This document shows positions 15,001 through 20,285 of a DNA stretch of 40,916 bases, in pieces (position 1 is the first letter of the stretch; every line of letters starts with the position of its first letter). The translations under genes were made by a program, and so were the position numbers. Source of the DNA: Methanobrevibacter filiformis (lineage in GTDB: Archaea > Methanobacteriota > Methanobacteria > Methanobacteriales > Methanobacteriaceae). The notes under the pieces are model-generated. The model searched no databases. It was not told the origin of the DNA and saw nothing but the letters and a program-made list of their open reading frames with translations. The stretch spans positions 1-40,916 of the forward strand of contig NZ_LWMT01000255.1 in the NCBI RefSeq assembly GCF_001639265.1, read 5' to 3'.

Positions 15001-18000
15001 AATGATACAGAAATCTTTAATGTGGCTGATGATGTTAATGTAACTATTATTAAGGTCTCTAATGCAACAGTAAATAATCATGTTGGAGATAATGTAACTT
15101 ATACAATAACCATAATCAATCATGGTTTAACTAATGCATCTGATGTTTATGTAATGGATAATTTAGATTATACTAAAGTACAATTCATTAGTGCATCTGC
15201 AAGTATGGGAGCATATAATAATGTAACAGGAAGATGGACTATTGGGGACCTTGAAGCTGGAGCTACTGCTACATTAACTATTAATGTTACAATCATTGGA
15301 ACTGGAATAATATTTAATAATGCAAATGTGACTACAAGTGAAAATAATACTAATAATCAGACTAATGATACAGAGATCTTTAATGTGTCTGATGAGGTTA
15401 ATGTAACTATTATTAAGGTGTCTAATGCAACAGTAAATAATCATGTTGGAGATAATGTAACTTATACAATAACTGTAATTAATTATGGTTTAACTAATGC
15501 ATCTGATGTTTTTGTAATGGATAATTTGGATTATACTAAAGTACAATTTATCAATGCATCTGCAAGTATGGGAGCATATGATAATGCAACAGGAAGATGG
15601 ACTATTGGGGACCTTGAAGCTGGAGCTACTGCCACATTAATTATTAATGTTACAATAACTGGAACTGGAATAATATTTAATAATGCAAATGTGACTACAA
15701 GTGAAAATAATACTAATAATCAAACTAACGATACAGAAATATTCAATGTAACTGATGAAGTCAATGCAACCATTATTAAAATATCCAATGCAACAGAAAA
15801 CAATCATGTTGGAGATAATGTAACTTATACAATAACTGTAATTAATTATGGTTTAACTAATGCATCTGATGTTTTTGTAATGGATAATTTGGATTATACT
15901 AAAGTACAATTTATCAATGCATCTGCAAGTATAGGAACATACAACAATACAACAGGAAGATGGACTATTGGAAACCTTGAAGCAGGAACCAGCGCAACAC
16001 TATACATAAATGTAACAATCACAGGAACCAGAATAATAGCTAATACCGCAAATGTAACTACAAGTGAAAATAATACTAATAATCAGACTAATGATACAGA
16101 GATCTTTAATGTGACTGATGAGGTCAATGTAACTATTATTAAGGTCTCTAATGCAACAGTAAATAATCATGTTGGAGATAATGTAACTTATACAATAACT
16201 GTAATTAATTATGGTTTGACTAATGCATCTGATGTTTATGTTATGGATAATTTGGATTATACTAAAGTGCAATTCATTAGTGCATCTGCAAGTATGGGAG
16301 TATATAATAATGTAACAGGAAGATGGACTATTGGGGACCTTGAAGCTGGAGCTACTGCTACATTAACTATTAATGTTACAATAATTGGAACTGGAATAGT
16401 ATTTAATAATGCAAATGTGACTACAAGTGAAAGTAATACTAATAATCAGACTAATGATACAGAAATCTTTAATGTGTCTGATGATGTTGATGTAACTATT
16501 ATTAAGGTGTCTAATGCAACAGTAAATAATCATGTTGGAGATAATGTAACTTATACAATAACTATAATAAACTATGGTCTAACCAATGCATCTGATGTTT
16601 ATGTTATGGATAATTTAGATCATACTAAAGTGCAATTCATCAGTGCATCTGCAAGTATAGGCATGTATGATAATGTTACTGGGAAATGGACTATTGGAAA
16701 TTTAACAGCTGGAACCAATGCAACATTATTTATTAATGTTACAACAACTGGAACTGGAATAATAGCTAACACTGCAAATGTAACTACAAGTGAAAATAAT
16801 ACTAATAATGAAACTAATGATACAGTTATTTTCAATGTGACTGATGATGTTAATGTGACTATTATTAAGGTTTCTAATGCAACAGTAAACAATCATATAG
16901 GTGACAATGTAACATACACAATAACTATAATAAACTATGGACTAACTAATGCAACTGGTGTATATGTAGTAGACAACCTAGATTACACAAAAATACAATA
17001 CATCAATGCATCTGCAAACACAGGAACCTACGATAACACAACAGGAATCTGGACAATTGGAAACCTAACATCAGGAACCACTGCTACATTAACTATTAAT
17101 GTTACAATTATGGGAATTGGAACAATAATTAACACTGCAAATGTAACTACAAGTGAAAATAATACTAATAATCAAACAAATGACACAGAAATATTCAATG
17201 TGACTGATGAAGTTAATGTAACAATCATTAAAATATCTAATGCTACTGAAATCAATTATGTTGGAGACAGTGTAATTTACACAATAACTATAGTAAACTA
17301 TGGATTAACCAACGCAACTGGTGTATATGTAGTAGACAATCTAGATTACACAAAATTACAATTCAATGATGCATCTGCAAGTATAGGAATATATGATAAC
17401 ACAACAGGAATTTGGACAATTGGAAATTTAACAGTAGGAACCAATGCAACATTAAACATAAATGTTACAATCACAGGAATTGGAACCGTAATCAACACTG
17501 CGAGTCTAATCACTCATGAGGACAATACAAATAATCAAACAAATGACACTGTAATATTTAATGTAAGTGATGATGTTAATGTGACTATTATTAAAGTATC
17601 AAATGCTACTGAAATCAATTATGTTGGGGACACTATAACTTACACTATCATTATTATTAACCAAGGTCCAACTAATGCAACAGGAGTATATGTAACTGAT
17701 AATTTAGATCACAGTAAAATACAATTTATAAATGCTAGTGCAACACAAGGTAGTTATGATGTTGGGGAGGGTATATGGACAGTAGGAAATCTTGAAGCTG
17801 GAGCAAATGTAACATTAACAATTAATGTTACTGTAACATCTGAAGGAATAATAGTCAACACTGCCACTGTAAATACAAATGAAAACAATACTAATGATCA
17901 AATCAATGACACAGCTACATTCATTGCTAATACTACAGAAGAACCAATTATTAATGAAACTGAAGATAAAATAAATTATACGCCTAATATACCAATACCT

Positions 18001-18228
18001 CCTGTTGAAAATGATACAGATAAAGGTGATGACATCACTTTTGAACATAAAGAAAATGAACCAATAGAACCTGAGCCAATAGTCAAACATCCAATGAAAG
18101 CCAAAGCTGTTGCAATGAAAACAACTGGTGTTCCATTGATAGTTATTATAATGGTTTTAAGTTTATTTGGCTTAATTTCAATTAAAAGAAAAAGCTCACA
18201 TTCTTTAAAAGTAGAAAAAGATAATTGA
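1..18228 (+). CDS. Giant adhesin-like surface protein, 5' end outside window
   Basis: The frame is open from base 1, so the gene starts upstream; the first GTG/ATG codons inside (GTG at 124) are internal. At least 6,075 residues are visible. Residues 1 to about 2690 are beta-helix coils of 20-26 residues carrying FxxN and GGAIYN motifs, as in chlamydial Pmp and PbH1 repeats. They form five modules, each ending in an NWWG motif (bases 490, 2338, 4492, 5779, 7678) and a beta-rich domain with LPDFNG or similar; modules two to five open with YVNATGG (775, 2623, 4846, 6133) or its continuation. Then come 27 DUF11-type repeats, an acidic/Pro linker (from about 17938), the motif MKTTGVP (18115-18135), a hydrophobic segment and a basic tail (IKRKSS). 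N-x-S/T sequons are extremely common and cysteine is rare. I infer a cell-surface stalk with a binding head, anchored in the membrane. The ligand is unknown. No terminator with a clear T-tract follows. Confidence 0.9.
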   Translation: MGNIGSGAITNTGGTFSVNNSNFINNTGSNSGAIYNTGKFNVSYSNFTGNNGSSTGGAIYSTNAVNIDYSNFISNSRAIHLVPGDTRSNISNSNFTNNTVAMYISSNYTSVTQNNIINNNQGIVIYGTASRILGVKINYNRIFNNTNTTGYDLENLGNVNATLNWWGSNNPKINVGSPANYFIVNISNINPNTLNYSLVLNNGNVEYDLSLMPDFNGSISSSLGVDIFDAKDNNILTYSPEYVHIEVDNYGFVLSTDVYVNATGGNDNNDGSSWDTALVSINKALWMVKENGIIHIAGDSVGIVYSGVLNRNQLINITNVTLSGEYGKVNITGEGTSNIFNVTVAGVNLVNLTLTNGRSPNNGGAIYIALGSSLNIDNCTFVSNIATYNGSSIYNNGVLAIQGSNFTGTTAGNGNIFNNGTNLNISNSTFSNNNANGYGGAIYNFANGPVTISDSIFTNNNASSYNGGAIYNTRGDINISRSNFTSNGNNYANYGNNIYNALGNTIIITDSSFLNNSVAIYNQGNLTILDTNFASNPIGITNNGANSNTTVINSSFTSNAIGISNEGKFNLDNSSFINNNNTGISNTGTFITDNSNFINNSNTGISNTGTFNLNNSNFTYNNGNTAGIYNTGGTFVVDNSNFINNTGSTSGAIYNSAKLNVSNSNFTGNTGSTSGAIYSIAGLNVIYSNFISNSRAIYSGPGDTRSNISNSNFTNNGMALYIYSNSTSITQNNIINNNQGIFISTTRVNGVKVNYNRIFNNTNGTGYDLENLGSANATLNWWGNNNPKISGGTPANYFIVNISNMNLITLDYSLVLNIGSDYDLSLLPDFNGSISYNNGSSDIFNAKEDNTLAYSPEYVDIVVDNYRFIESIYVYVNATGGNDNNNGTTWTSSLATIEQALKQVSNGGTIYLAGSNYNNTNGLDLNNTKLIINKTINFVGASALSGEVIINGLNNGRLFNITSGQNVTFTNITFANSYLTGSGNNGAIYINNSNVTFTNSNFVNNTAYDGGAIYYNGTNYSGTSYNGTNSELIINNSTFTNNKASNNGGAIYNIGSFNLSGSNFINNSANFGGAVYNVGIDFLANENNFINNTATNNYGGAILNYGNNSSFINNNFTNNKALYIGGAILDYGNNTVFINNNFTNNAVTTTSTSYNYGGAIVSVGIDNTVINNTFINNTARSGGAISASGANFTINNSLFLNNSGAYGGAINSTGPNFVLGSNITFVNNSATAYGGAIYNTGVNFTVGNDSTFANNNNNNNNIFINNSATTNGGAIYNTGVNFTIGDNSIFVNNSAINGSIIYNYGGTGFVLGNNSTFVNNSAIGWGGIYNTGVNFTVGNDSTFANNFVRDHDGAAIYNTGSGFIVGNNSNFINNTVGGNGAVIYNTGPNFITGDNSTFVNNSATGYGGVIYNTGSGFVVGNSSIFIHNSATSNGGAIYNTGASFIVGNSSTFVSNSAINGSAIYIQAGSITVNYNRFYNNVGNGQVYINGGTASLDYNWWGDSNNPEEKSVKRNSGTLTLNNYFIVEVNSVLINETSGQTTFEYTFSINDSSDYELDLLPDFNGNLRDKDGQTNITFDAKVNNSYIISITPESTNRLKFTVDSFYAVFFTEISSAYVNATGGSDDNFGTGWDDALATIEKALEYVQDGGTIYLAGNSYNNSNSLGLRNTNLVISKNLTFVGVTALGGEVILDGLNSNARIFSINSGLNVTFLNITFVNSKLTGTNNNGSAIYVNTNSLVTIINSNFINNSAYSGGAIYNVATNLSIINSTFKNNNASYSGGAILNTGINFTILNSNFINNSAINGGGAVNNTGANFTVNNSNFTNNTAVYGGAMRTGGIYNLISNNSFINNSAGADGGAILSYGVNFTLLSNILLNNSARYGGALYTLGAGANISYNRFYNNHANDTTVGDNQYLVNAGGTGTANYNWWGNNTNPLLGSIQLYNTGTITLTNYFQAEVITTLINIASGETTFEYSFHLNDSSAFDSNLLPNFDGSITDKNGEINIILIPENNSYILNITPESTNKVKFAIDGFRAIFFNDNNMTYVNATGGSDDNWGTSWDDALATIEKALEYVQDGGTIYIAGNNYNNTNGLPLKNTNLNINKNVTLMGATALSGEVIIDGLNSNNRLFNILSGSNVTFINLTLANTKFTSSYGSVYVNNGAILNLIGSNLINNTAVSGGAIYNHGTLNIQNSSFINNTASSEGGAITNIGGTNSGGTLNIRNSSFINSSAGARGGAIYNSGLNVIIENNVLFDNNRGTYAGGAIYNYGTNMTIRNNVSFINNYATSTSPNENYGGGAIYNYRNMNLFISDTLFENNHNTDVGGAIDNWGAMTVINSAFTNNYATLTATYLGEQDGAAGAIMHDGSGLIIINTTFTGNYAAHAGAIDNRNGGNTLITNCTFIGNHVTTHGGAINNHANILNVTVIDSVFINNTAGDRGGAMDIQNTPMNVTNCTFVNNSAVNSGGAISCTSQRTNITFAEFDGNSAKTGGAIYVSGGSYLNVFSSNFINNRATVSAGALYSSGGSYVVVNYNRFYRNTLNGNTEGAVYFSSSNGNANYNWWGTNNNPIGNNATLATGILNNWYVLRLSLNYTLSTISNATFNYLILEPASLSYNLTLNDPTLAHSPDRLPYFLVNVNVLNQTIPFNGTSGDIRIVSFAQDDIILYNLTDEYAINALSDDEDVILKIKAAVNDRLSIIKIADVYVVSHYDTVTFTIVVTNEGPSTITNVKFTDLLDSRFELINYTGGISYDNTTGIWELGDIEGYGSVTLTMTVNATGLGEVTNLAWNVTADQELDDPDINSSVEIDILPLVNVTIIKVVNVTGNYTTHIGDTVKYTINITNHGPDATLANVFVYEMLSEKLEYVNHTSTHGTFDSPSGIWHIGTLDVNETATLEIEAIILESGTIVNTAELNTEIPNLNNNTTVTVEFEVGDVNVSIIKVSNATGSNNVGDIINYTITIINYGLTNATGVYVYDNLNTSKVQYIDHSASIGSYNPITGMWNISDLNSGETVELNITVLIIGTGNIINTANVTTNETNTNNKTNDTEIFNVDNEINVTIIKVSNATENNHVGDNITYTITIFNDGLTNATDVYVMDNLDFTKVQFISASASIGTYNNTSGIWTIGNIDAGTNATLYINVTITGTGIIVNTANVTTTETNINNKTNDTEVFNVTDEVNVTIIKVSNATENNHVGDNVTYTITIFNDGLTNASDVYVMDNLDFTKVQFISASASIGTYNNTSGIWTIGNLEAGTNATLYINVIITGTGIIVNTANVTTTETNINNKTNDTEVFNVTDDVNVTIIKVSNATANNHVGDNITYTITIINYGLTNATDVYAIDNLDHTKVQFINAYASTGTYNNIEGIWTIGNLTAGTSATLYINVTITGTGIIANNANVTTSENNTNNQTNDTEIFNVTDDVNVTIIKVSNATANDRVYTGVVSAKPKSLSNATVNNYVGDNITYTITIINYGLTNATNVYVMDNLDYSKVQFISASASMGTYNNTTGIWTIGNLEAGASVTLDIEVTIIGTGIIFNNANVTTNENNINNQTNDTEIFNVGDEVNVTIIKVSNATENNHVGDNITYTITIINDGLTNASDVYVMDNLDYSKVQFISASASMGTYNNTTGRWTIGNLEAGTSVTLYINVTITGTGIVFNNANVTTNENNTNNQTNDTEIFNVTDEVNVTIIKVSNATENNYVGDNITYTITIINNGLTNATDVYVMDNLDHTKVQFIDAFTNTGTYNNTTGIWTIGNLEAGASVTLYINVTITGTGIIANTANVTTHENNINNKTNDTEIFNVTDDVNVTIIKISNATASNHVGDNITYTITIINHGLTNASDVYVMDNLDYTKVQFISASASMGTYNNTTGIWTIGNLEVGASVTLYINVTITGTGIVFNNANLTTSENNTNNQTNDTEIFNVTDEVNVTIIKISNATANNHVGDNINYTITIINFGLTNATNVYVMDNLDYSKVQFIDAFTNTGTYNNTTGIWTIGNLEAGASVTLDIEVTIIGTGIIFNNANVTTNENNINNQTNDTEIFNVGDEVNVTIIKVSNATENNHVGDNITYTITIINDGLTNATDVYAMDNLDHSKVQFISASASIGTYDNTTGIWTIGNLEAGTSVTLYINVTITGTGIIANTANVTTNENNTNNQTNDTEIFNVTDEVNVTIIKVSNATVNNHVGDNITYTITIINYGLTNATDVYVMDNLDYTKVQFISASASMGTYNSTTGIWTVGNLEAGASVTLYINVTITGTGIIANTANVTTNENNTNNQTNDTEIFNVTDDVNVTIIKVSNATENNHVGDNITYTITIINNGLTNASDVYVMDNLDYSKVQFISASASMGTYNNTTGIWTIGNLEAGASVTLYINVTITGTGIIANNANVTTHENNINNKTNDTEIFNVTDEVNVTIIKISNATVSNHVGDSITYTITVINHGLTNASDVYVMDNLDYTKVQFISASASMGTYNNTTGIWTIGNLEAGTSVTLDIEVTIIGTGIVFNNANVTTNENNINNQTNDTEIFNVGDEVNVTIIKVSNATENNHVGDNITYTITVINHGLTNASDVYVMDNLDHTKVQFISASASMGTYNNTTGRWTIGNLEAGTTATLTINVTITGTGIIFNNANVTTNENNTNNQTNDTEIFNVSDEVNVTIIKVSNATVNNHVGDNVTYTITVINYGLTNASDVYVMDNLDHTKLQFISASASMGTYNNTTGRWTIGNLEAGTSATLYINVTITGTGIIANTANVTTSENNTNNQTNDTEIFNVTDEVNVTIIKVSNATVNNHVGDNVTYTITVINYGLTNASDVYVMDNLDYTKVQFISASASMGAYNNVTGRWTIGDLEAGATATLTINVTIIGTGIIFNNANVTTSENNTNNQTNDTEIFNVSDEVNVTIIKVSNATVNNHVGDNVTYTITIINYGLTNASDVYVMDNLDHNKVQFISASASMGTYNNTTGRWTIGDLDAGTTATLTINVTITGTGIIFNNANVTTSENNTNNQTNDTEIFNVADDVNVTIIKVSNATVNNHVGDNVTYTITIINHGLTNASDVYVMDNLDYTKVQFISASASMGAYNNVTGRWTIGDLEAGATATLTINVTIIGTGIIFNNANVTTSENNTNNQTNDTEIFNVSDEVNVTIIKVSNATVNNHVGDNVTYTITVINYGLTNASDVFVMDNLDYTKVQFINASASMGAYDNATGRWTIGDLEAGATATLIINVTITGTGIIFNNANVTTSENNTNNQTNDTEIFNVTDEVNATIIKISNATENNHVGDNVTYTITVINYGLTNASDVFVMDNLDYTKVQFINASASIGTYNNTTGRWTIGNLEAGTSATLYINVTITGTRIIANTANVTTSENNTNNQTNDTEIFNVTDEVNVTIIKVSNATVNNHVGDNVTYTITVINYGLTNASDVYVMDNLDYTKVQFISASASMGVYNNVTGRWTIGDLEAGATATLTINVTIIGTGIVFNNANVTTSESNTNNQTNDTEIFNVSDDVDVTIIKVSNATVNNHVGDNVTYTITIINYGLTNASDVYVMDNLDHTKVQFISASASIGMYDNVTGKWTIGNLTAGTNATLFINVTTTGTGIIANTANVTTSENNTNNETNDTVIFNVTDDVNVTIIKVSNATVNNHIGDNVTYTITIINYGLTNATGVYVVDNLDYTKIQYINASANTGTYDNTTGIWTIGNLTSGTTATLTINVTIMGIGTIINTANVTTSENNTNNQTNDTEIFNVTDEVNVTIIKISNATEINYVGDSVIYTITIVNYGLTNATGVYVVDNLDYTKLQFNDASASIGIYDNTTGIWTIGNLTVGTNATLNINVTITGIGTVINTASLITHEDNTNNQTNDTVIFNVSDDVNVTIIKVSNATEINYVGDTITYTIIIINQGPTNATGVYVTDNLDHSKIQFINASATQGSYDVGEGIWTVGNLEAGANVTLTINVTVTSEGIIVNTATVNTNENNTNDQINDTATFIANTTEEPIINETEDKINYTPNIPIPPVENDTDKGDDITFEHKENEPIEPEPIVKHPMKAKAVAMKTTGVPLIVIIMVLSLFGLISIKRKSSHSLKVEKDN
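43..2625 (+). repeat. Tandem duplication of a beta-helix module (about 1.85 kb apart)
   Basis: The segment from about 43 to 774 recurs at about 1900 to 2622. Both copies run from the same FxxN/GGAIY coils through the shared phrase for VPGDTRSNISNSNFTNN or its variant, the NWWG motif (490 and 2338) and the LPDFNG domain, up to YVNATGG (775 and 2623). The offset is 1,857 bp at the left and 1,848 bp at the right, so small in-frame indels have accumulated. This is a duplication of a whole structural module inside the gene, seen by direct comparison. Confidence 0.8.
4846..7690 (+). repeat. Second pair of duplicated beta-helix modules
   Basis: The modules opening at 4846 and 6133 start with almost the same roughly 120 residues: YVNATGGSDDN, then WDDALATIEKALEYVQDGGT, then a GEVI-DGLNSN phrase, then different numbers of GGAIYN coils. 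Both finish with NYNWWG (5779 and 7678). The shared opening resembles the start of many right-handed beta-helix proteins. The lengths differ because the number of coils between opening and cap differs. Confidence 0.75.
8071..17937 (+). repeat. 27-unit DUF11 tandem array, 363-bp period
   Basis: Units begin at the V-N-V-T-I-I-K-V-S-N-A-T phrase at 8071, 8434, 8800, 9163, 9526, 9889, 10252, 10678 and then every 363 bp to 17575. Only two steps depart from 363: 8434 to 8800 (366) and 10252 to 10678 (426, a 63-bp insertion). Each 121-residue unit has the DUF11 pattern: a VGDNITYTITI strand, a GLTNA turn, VMDNLD, a G-Y-N-T-G-W-T-I-G-N-L motif, and a T-N-T-E-I-F-N-V end. DUF11 repeats are a known stalk-forming module of bacterial and archaeal surface proteins. 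Units 7-23 are nearly identical in DNA sequence; units 1-3 and 25-27 are more diverged, as expected when the centre of an array is homogenised by unequal exchange. Confidence 0.92.
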
Positions 18229-18273
18229 ATTAAAAGTGGAACAATTTCACATTTGCTAAAAAAAAATTAATAG

Positions 18274-18455
18274 TGGAATAAATACAGTTACAGGTAATGG
18301 CGATATAATTAATATCTAATGGTGAATATAAAGGAGCATGAAACAAGAAAATCACCATTAGTGTCCATTAGTAGAGATTTAAAAATTATTGAAAATATTA
18401 ATGCTCTGGAACCATAATAAATGGAGAAGGATCAACAATACTTACACTAAACTAG
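18274..18455 (+). pseudogene. Decayed adhesin-like (beta-helix) fragment
   Basis: Read with two or three frame changes and stops, this stretch gives phrases typical of the start of adhesin beta-helix modules: TGNGDIINI, then NGEYKGA-NKKITIS, then ISRDLKIIENINAL, then TIINGEGSTILTLN ending in TAG (18453-18455). Intact relatives in this window have the same order, for instance NGTYKGL, ISKNLTIAG and IIDA after base 22500. In-frame stops and shifts rule out a working product. It is probably the remains of an older adhesin gene or the debris of a recombination. Confidence 0.6.
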
Positions 18456-18457
18456 GT

Positions 18458-18511
18458 ATATATAGTTCATATATAGTTATATATAGTTATTATATAGATT
18501 AGTGTTTAATC
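18458..18511. repeat. 10-bp tandem repeat and small hairpin
   Basis: A TATAGTTATA-type 10-mer is repeated about four times with small changes (18458-18498). It is followed by a GATTA-GTGTT-TAATC hairpin (18497-18511) and an A-rich run. No gene is attached to it; it could be a weak transcription end for the upstream gene, but on the + strand it lacks a clear T-tract. Confidence 0.4.
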
Positions 18512-18650
18512 TCCAAAAAAACAAAAAATCCCATATGGATCTATATGAACTTAGTTTGATTATTGAAGTATTATATTAGTTCAAATTACCATATTCTCTA
18601 GTTTCCAACATATCGAAAAAATTTATTTCATATTATAGTTTCTATCATAT

Positions 18651-18670
18651 CGAAACATTTATATATATTA
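18651..18670 (+). promoter_or_regulatory. Archaeal BRE/TATA-like element
   Basis: CGAAAC (18651-18656) directly precedes TTTATATATATTA (18658-18670), a good fit to an archaeal BRE followed by a TATA box. A transcript would begin near 18690-18695. The string TATCGAAA also occurs 38 bp upstream (18611). No protein-coding frame with a ribosome binding site follows within 700 bp. Confidence 0.5.
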
Positions 18671-18689
18671 TTGTTTATACATTATATTA

Positions 18690-18778
18690 ATAATAGTTAG
18701 AAAGGTCTGAGGAAGATATATATCTAATTTAAATAAGCTCTGTTTGATGAGTATTTAGAAGTTATATATGATTTTTTT
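18690..18778 (+). ncRNA. Possible small RNA, unassigned
   Basis: This is the interval between the expected start of the promoter-like element and a run of seven T (18772-18778), which is a plausible archaeal terminator. It contains a 12-bp perfect palindrome AGATATATATCT (18714-18725) and no open frame of note. It does not match any RNA family I can recognise. The call rests only on promoter and terminator spacing. Confidence 0.22.
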
Positions 18779-18857
18779 AATTTGAAGATAATTACAAAGA
18801 ATTTGATTTATAGCTCATGTTTTTACTATGATTATTAAATATTAAGAACGATATGAG

Positions 18858-18907
18858 TAATTAGAACAGCACTAAAACACTGAATGATTTTAGGTTAGTT
18901 CTAATTA
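18858..18907. other. Isolated strong two-part hairpin
   Basis: Arms TAATTAGAAC (18858-18867) and GTTCTAATTA (18898-18907) are perfect complements. Inside, after a 4/4 internal loop (AGCA against GTTA), CTAAAA (18872-18877) pairs with TTTTAG (18888-18893) around a 10-base loop. That is 16 base pairs in 50 bases, in a region with no coding potential. It could be a structured RNA element, an operator, or the footprint of a small mobile element. Confidence 0.5.
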
Positions 18908-19400
18908 AAATATTCAAGTTTTAGATAGTTACGAACAAATTTTATCATGGCAATAATATAATTCTGGAAAAATATCTGCATTCTTATTTATTTTGGTTTT
19001 AAGAAAAATAATTTGTAAAATAAATCGGAATTTTAAATTCCCAATTTTCAAATTATAATAATTCTTTAATATACATACTTATCTATAATATAATATTTTA
19101 TACTAAGTATAAGTAAAATAACTCCATATTAACATTCCTATTTCTTTTCAATCTCTGTTTCAGCATATCTTAGGATTAAATTTAAATTTATCCGTCTGAT
19201 TATTATTAAATTAATAGTAAATCATTATTTTAATTAATAAAACTAACATTAAATAACATTATTATATCTAACGGATTTTATGAAATTTTAAGTTTTAAAG
19301 TTTTTAATATTTGTACTTTAATGATAAATATGCTTTTGTATTACTAAATCTGAATTTAAGTATTTAGGTTATGTTTTAAGAATATATGAACTTATATTGA

Positions 19401-19407
19401 AAAGGAG
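19401..19407 (+). promoter_or_regulatory. Ribosome binding site that selects a TTG start
   Basis: AAAGGAG ends directly against the ATG at 19408, which leaves no spacing for initiation there. The in-frame TTG at 19417 lies nine bases after the GGAG core, a normal distance. The same arrangement is repeated before the next gene, which supports the TTG start in both. Confidence 0.65.
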
Positions 19408-19416
19408 ATGGAAGAA

Positions 19417-20250
19417 TTGAACAATAAATTGTTGATATTATTAATTATATCAGCAGTAGCTTTACTTACAGTGCCTACAGCGACTTTTGCTGATAATGGT
19501 ACATACACGGGTAGTAAGGTTGTACTGACTGAAAATGGGGAAAGGGTAACATATGATGAAGTATGTGTAGAACATAATAATTTAATATATGCTGGTCAAT
19601 CTGTAAAAACAATGAATGATATTCAGGTTAAAAATGGTACAATTGAGTATATTGTAGAGAATTGGGGTAAAATAGGAAATTCAGCACTTCAAAATGGAGT
19701 TTGGAATTTATCAGAAGGAAATAATCCAGTTGTACATTATCCTGATTTTTATAAGGTCAACTCTTCTGCTCGTGTTGTGAACACAACTACTCAAATAATG
19801 GTTGATGGTGTATTACGTAATGGTACATTGACTACTAGTTATCTTACTGAATTTACTTTTCGTATGGTTGGAGATGGTTACTTACCTTCAAGGAACAGTA
19901 GTACTTATCAGGATTTATTAATATTTAAAACTGAATCACTTAATACATCATTTTTCACACCAGATGAAATAACTGCTCCTGAAGAAGAGGAACTCCCTGA
20001 GGTTCCAGTTAATGAAACTCCAGTTGAACCTCCTAAAGAGGAAAAAGCCCCTGAGGTTACAATTGATGAGACTCCAGATGAGACTCCTGAAGTATCTATT
20101 ACTCCAGAGCAACCAGATGAAGTTGAGGAACCTGTTAAAGATGTTCCGAAAGTTAAGGCAGCTATGAAAAAAACAGGAATGCCTTTAATAATGATAATAA
20201 TAGTTTTATTATCTAGTTTAGGATTAACAATTTATAGAAAAAACGTATGA
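19417..20250 (+). CDS. Small membrane-anchored surface protein, copy 1
   Basis: With the TTG start the product is 277 residues. It has a typical signal peptide (NNKLLILLIISAVALL, likely cleaved after TFA, before DNG), then an ordered domain of about 150 residues with a single cysteine (YDEVCVE). A Pro/Glu linker with repeated E-T-P-D/V phrases follows, and then the anchor MKKTGMP (20164-20184), a hydrophobic stretch and a short basic tail (YRKNV). I do not recognise the ectodomain, which contains WNLSEGNNPVVHYPDFYKV and RMVGDGYLPSR. Its length and single domain set it apart from the beta-helix adhesins, although it shares their anchor. It lies 35 bases ahead of a close paralogue and is probably co-transcribed with it. 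Its role is unknown; it is presumably displayed on the outer face of the cell. Confidence 0.8.
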   Translation: MNNKLLILLIISAVALLTVPTATFADNGTYTGSKVVLTENGERVTYDEVCVEHNNLIYAGQSVKTMNDIQVKNGTIEYIVENWGKIGNSALQNGVWNLSEGNNPVVHYPDFYKVNSSARVVNTTTQIMVDGVLRNGTLTTSYLTEFTFRMVGDGYLPSRNSSTYQDLLIFKTESLNTSFFTPDEITAPEEEELPEVPVNETPVEPPKEEKAPEVTIDETPDETPEVSITPEQPDEVEEPVKDVPKVKAAMKKTGMPLIMIIIVLLSSLGLTIYRKNV

Positions 20251-20270
20251 ATTCATATGGAATTTATATT

Positions 20271-20276
20271 AAGGAG
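20271..20276 (+). promoter_or_regulatory. Ribosome binding site for the second paralogue
   Basis: AAGGAG is followed at once by ATG (20277) and nine bases later by the in-frame TTG (20286). An ATG at 20247 is also in frame but overlaps the stop of the preceding gene and would add 13 residues before the signal peptide; it has no binding site of its own. TTG at 20286 is preferred. Confidence 0.65.
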
Positions 20277-20285
20277 ATGGAAAAA

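Larger units (their letters stand above)
18229..19416. other. Gene-poor AT-rich intergenic region
   Basis: No intact gene is visible over about 1.19 kb. The region holds a decayed adhesin fragment (18274-18455), 10-bp tandem repeats, a promoter-like element with a possible small RNA, an isolated hairpin (18858-18907), and a 7-bp-arm palindrome GGAATTT-T-AAATTCC at 19027-19041. From 19042 to 19400 I see only AT-rich sequence and no convincing BRE/TATA element for the next gene. Confidence 0.7.

Noticed and set aside
8071-17937. CRISPR-like or non-coding satellite array
   Set aside because: Units are 363 bp, contiguous without spacers, and keep one open frame through all 27 copies with DUF11 protein pattern.
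19027-19041. Palindrome GGAATTT-T-AAATTCC as an operator
   Set aside because: It is a single 7-bp-arm AT-rich palindrome far from any promoter element; noted but not supportable as a site.
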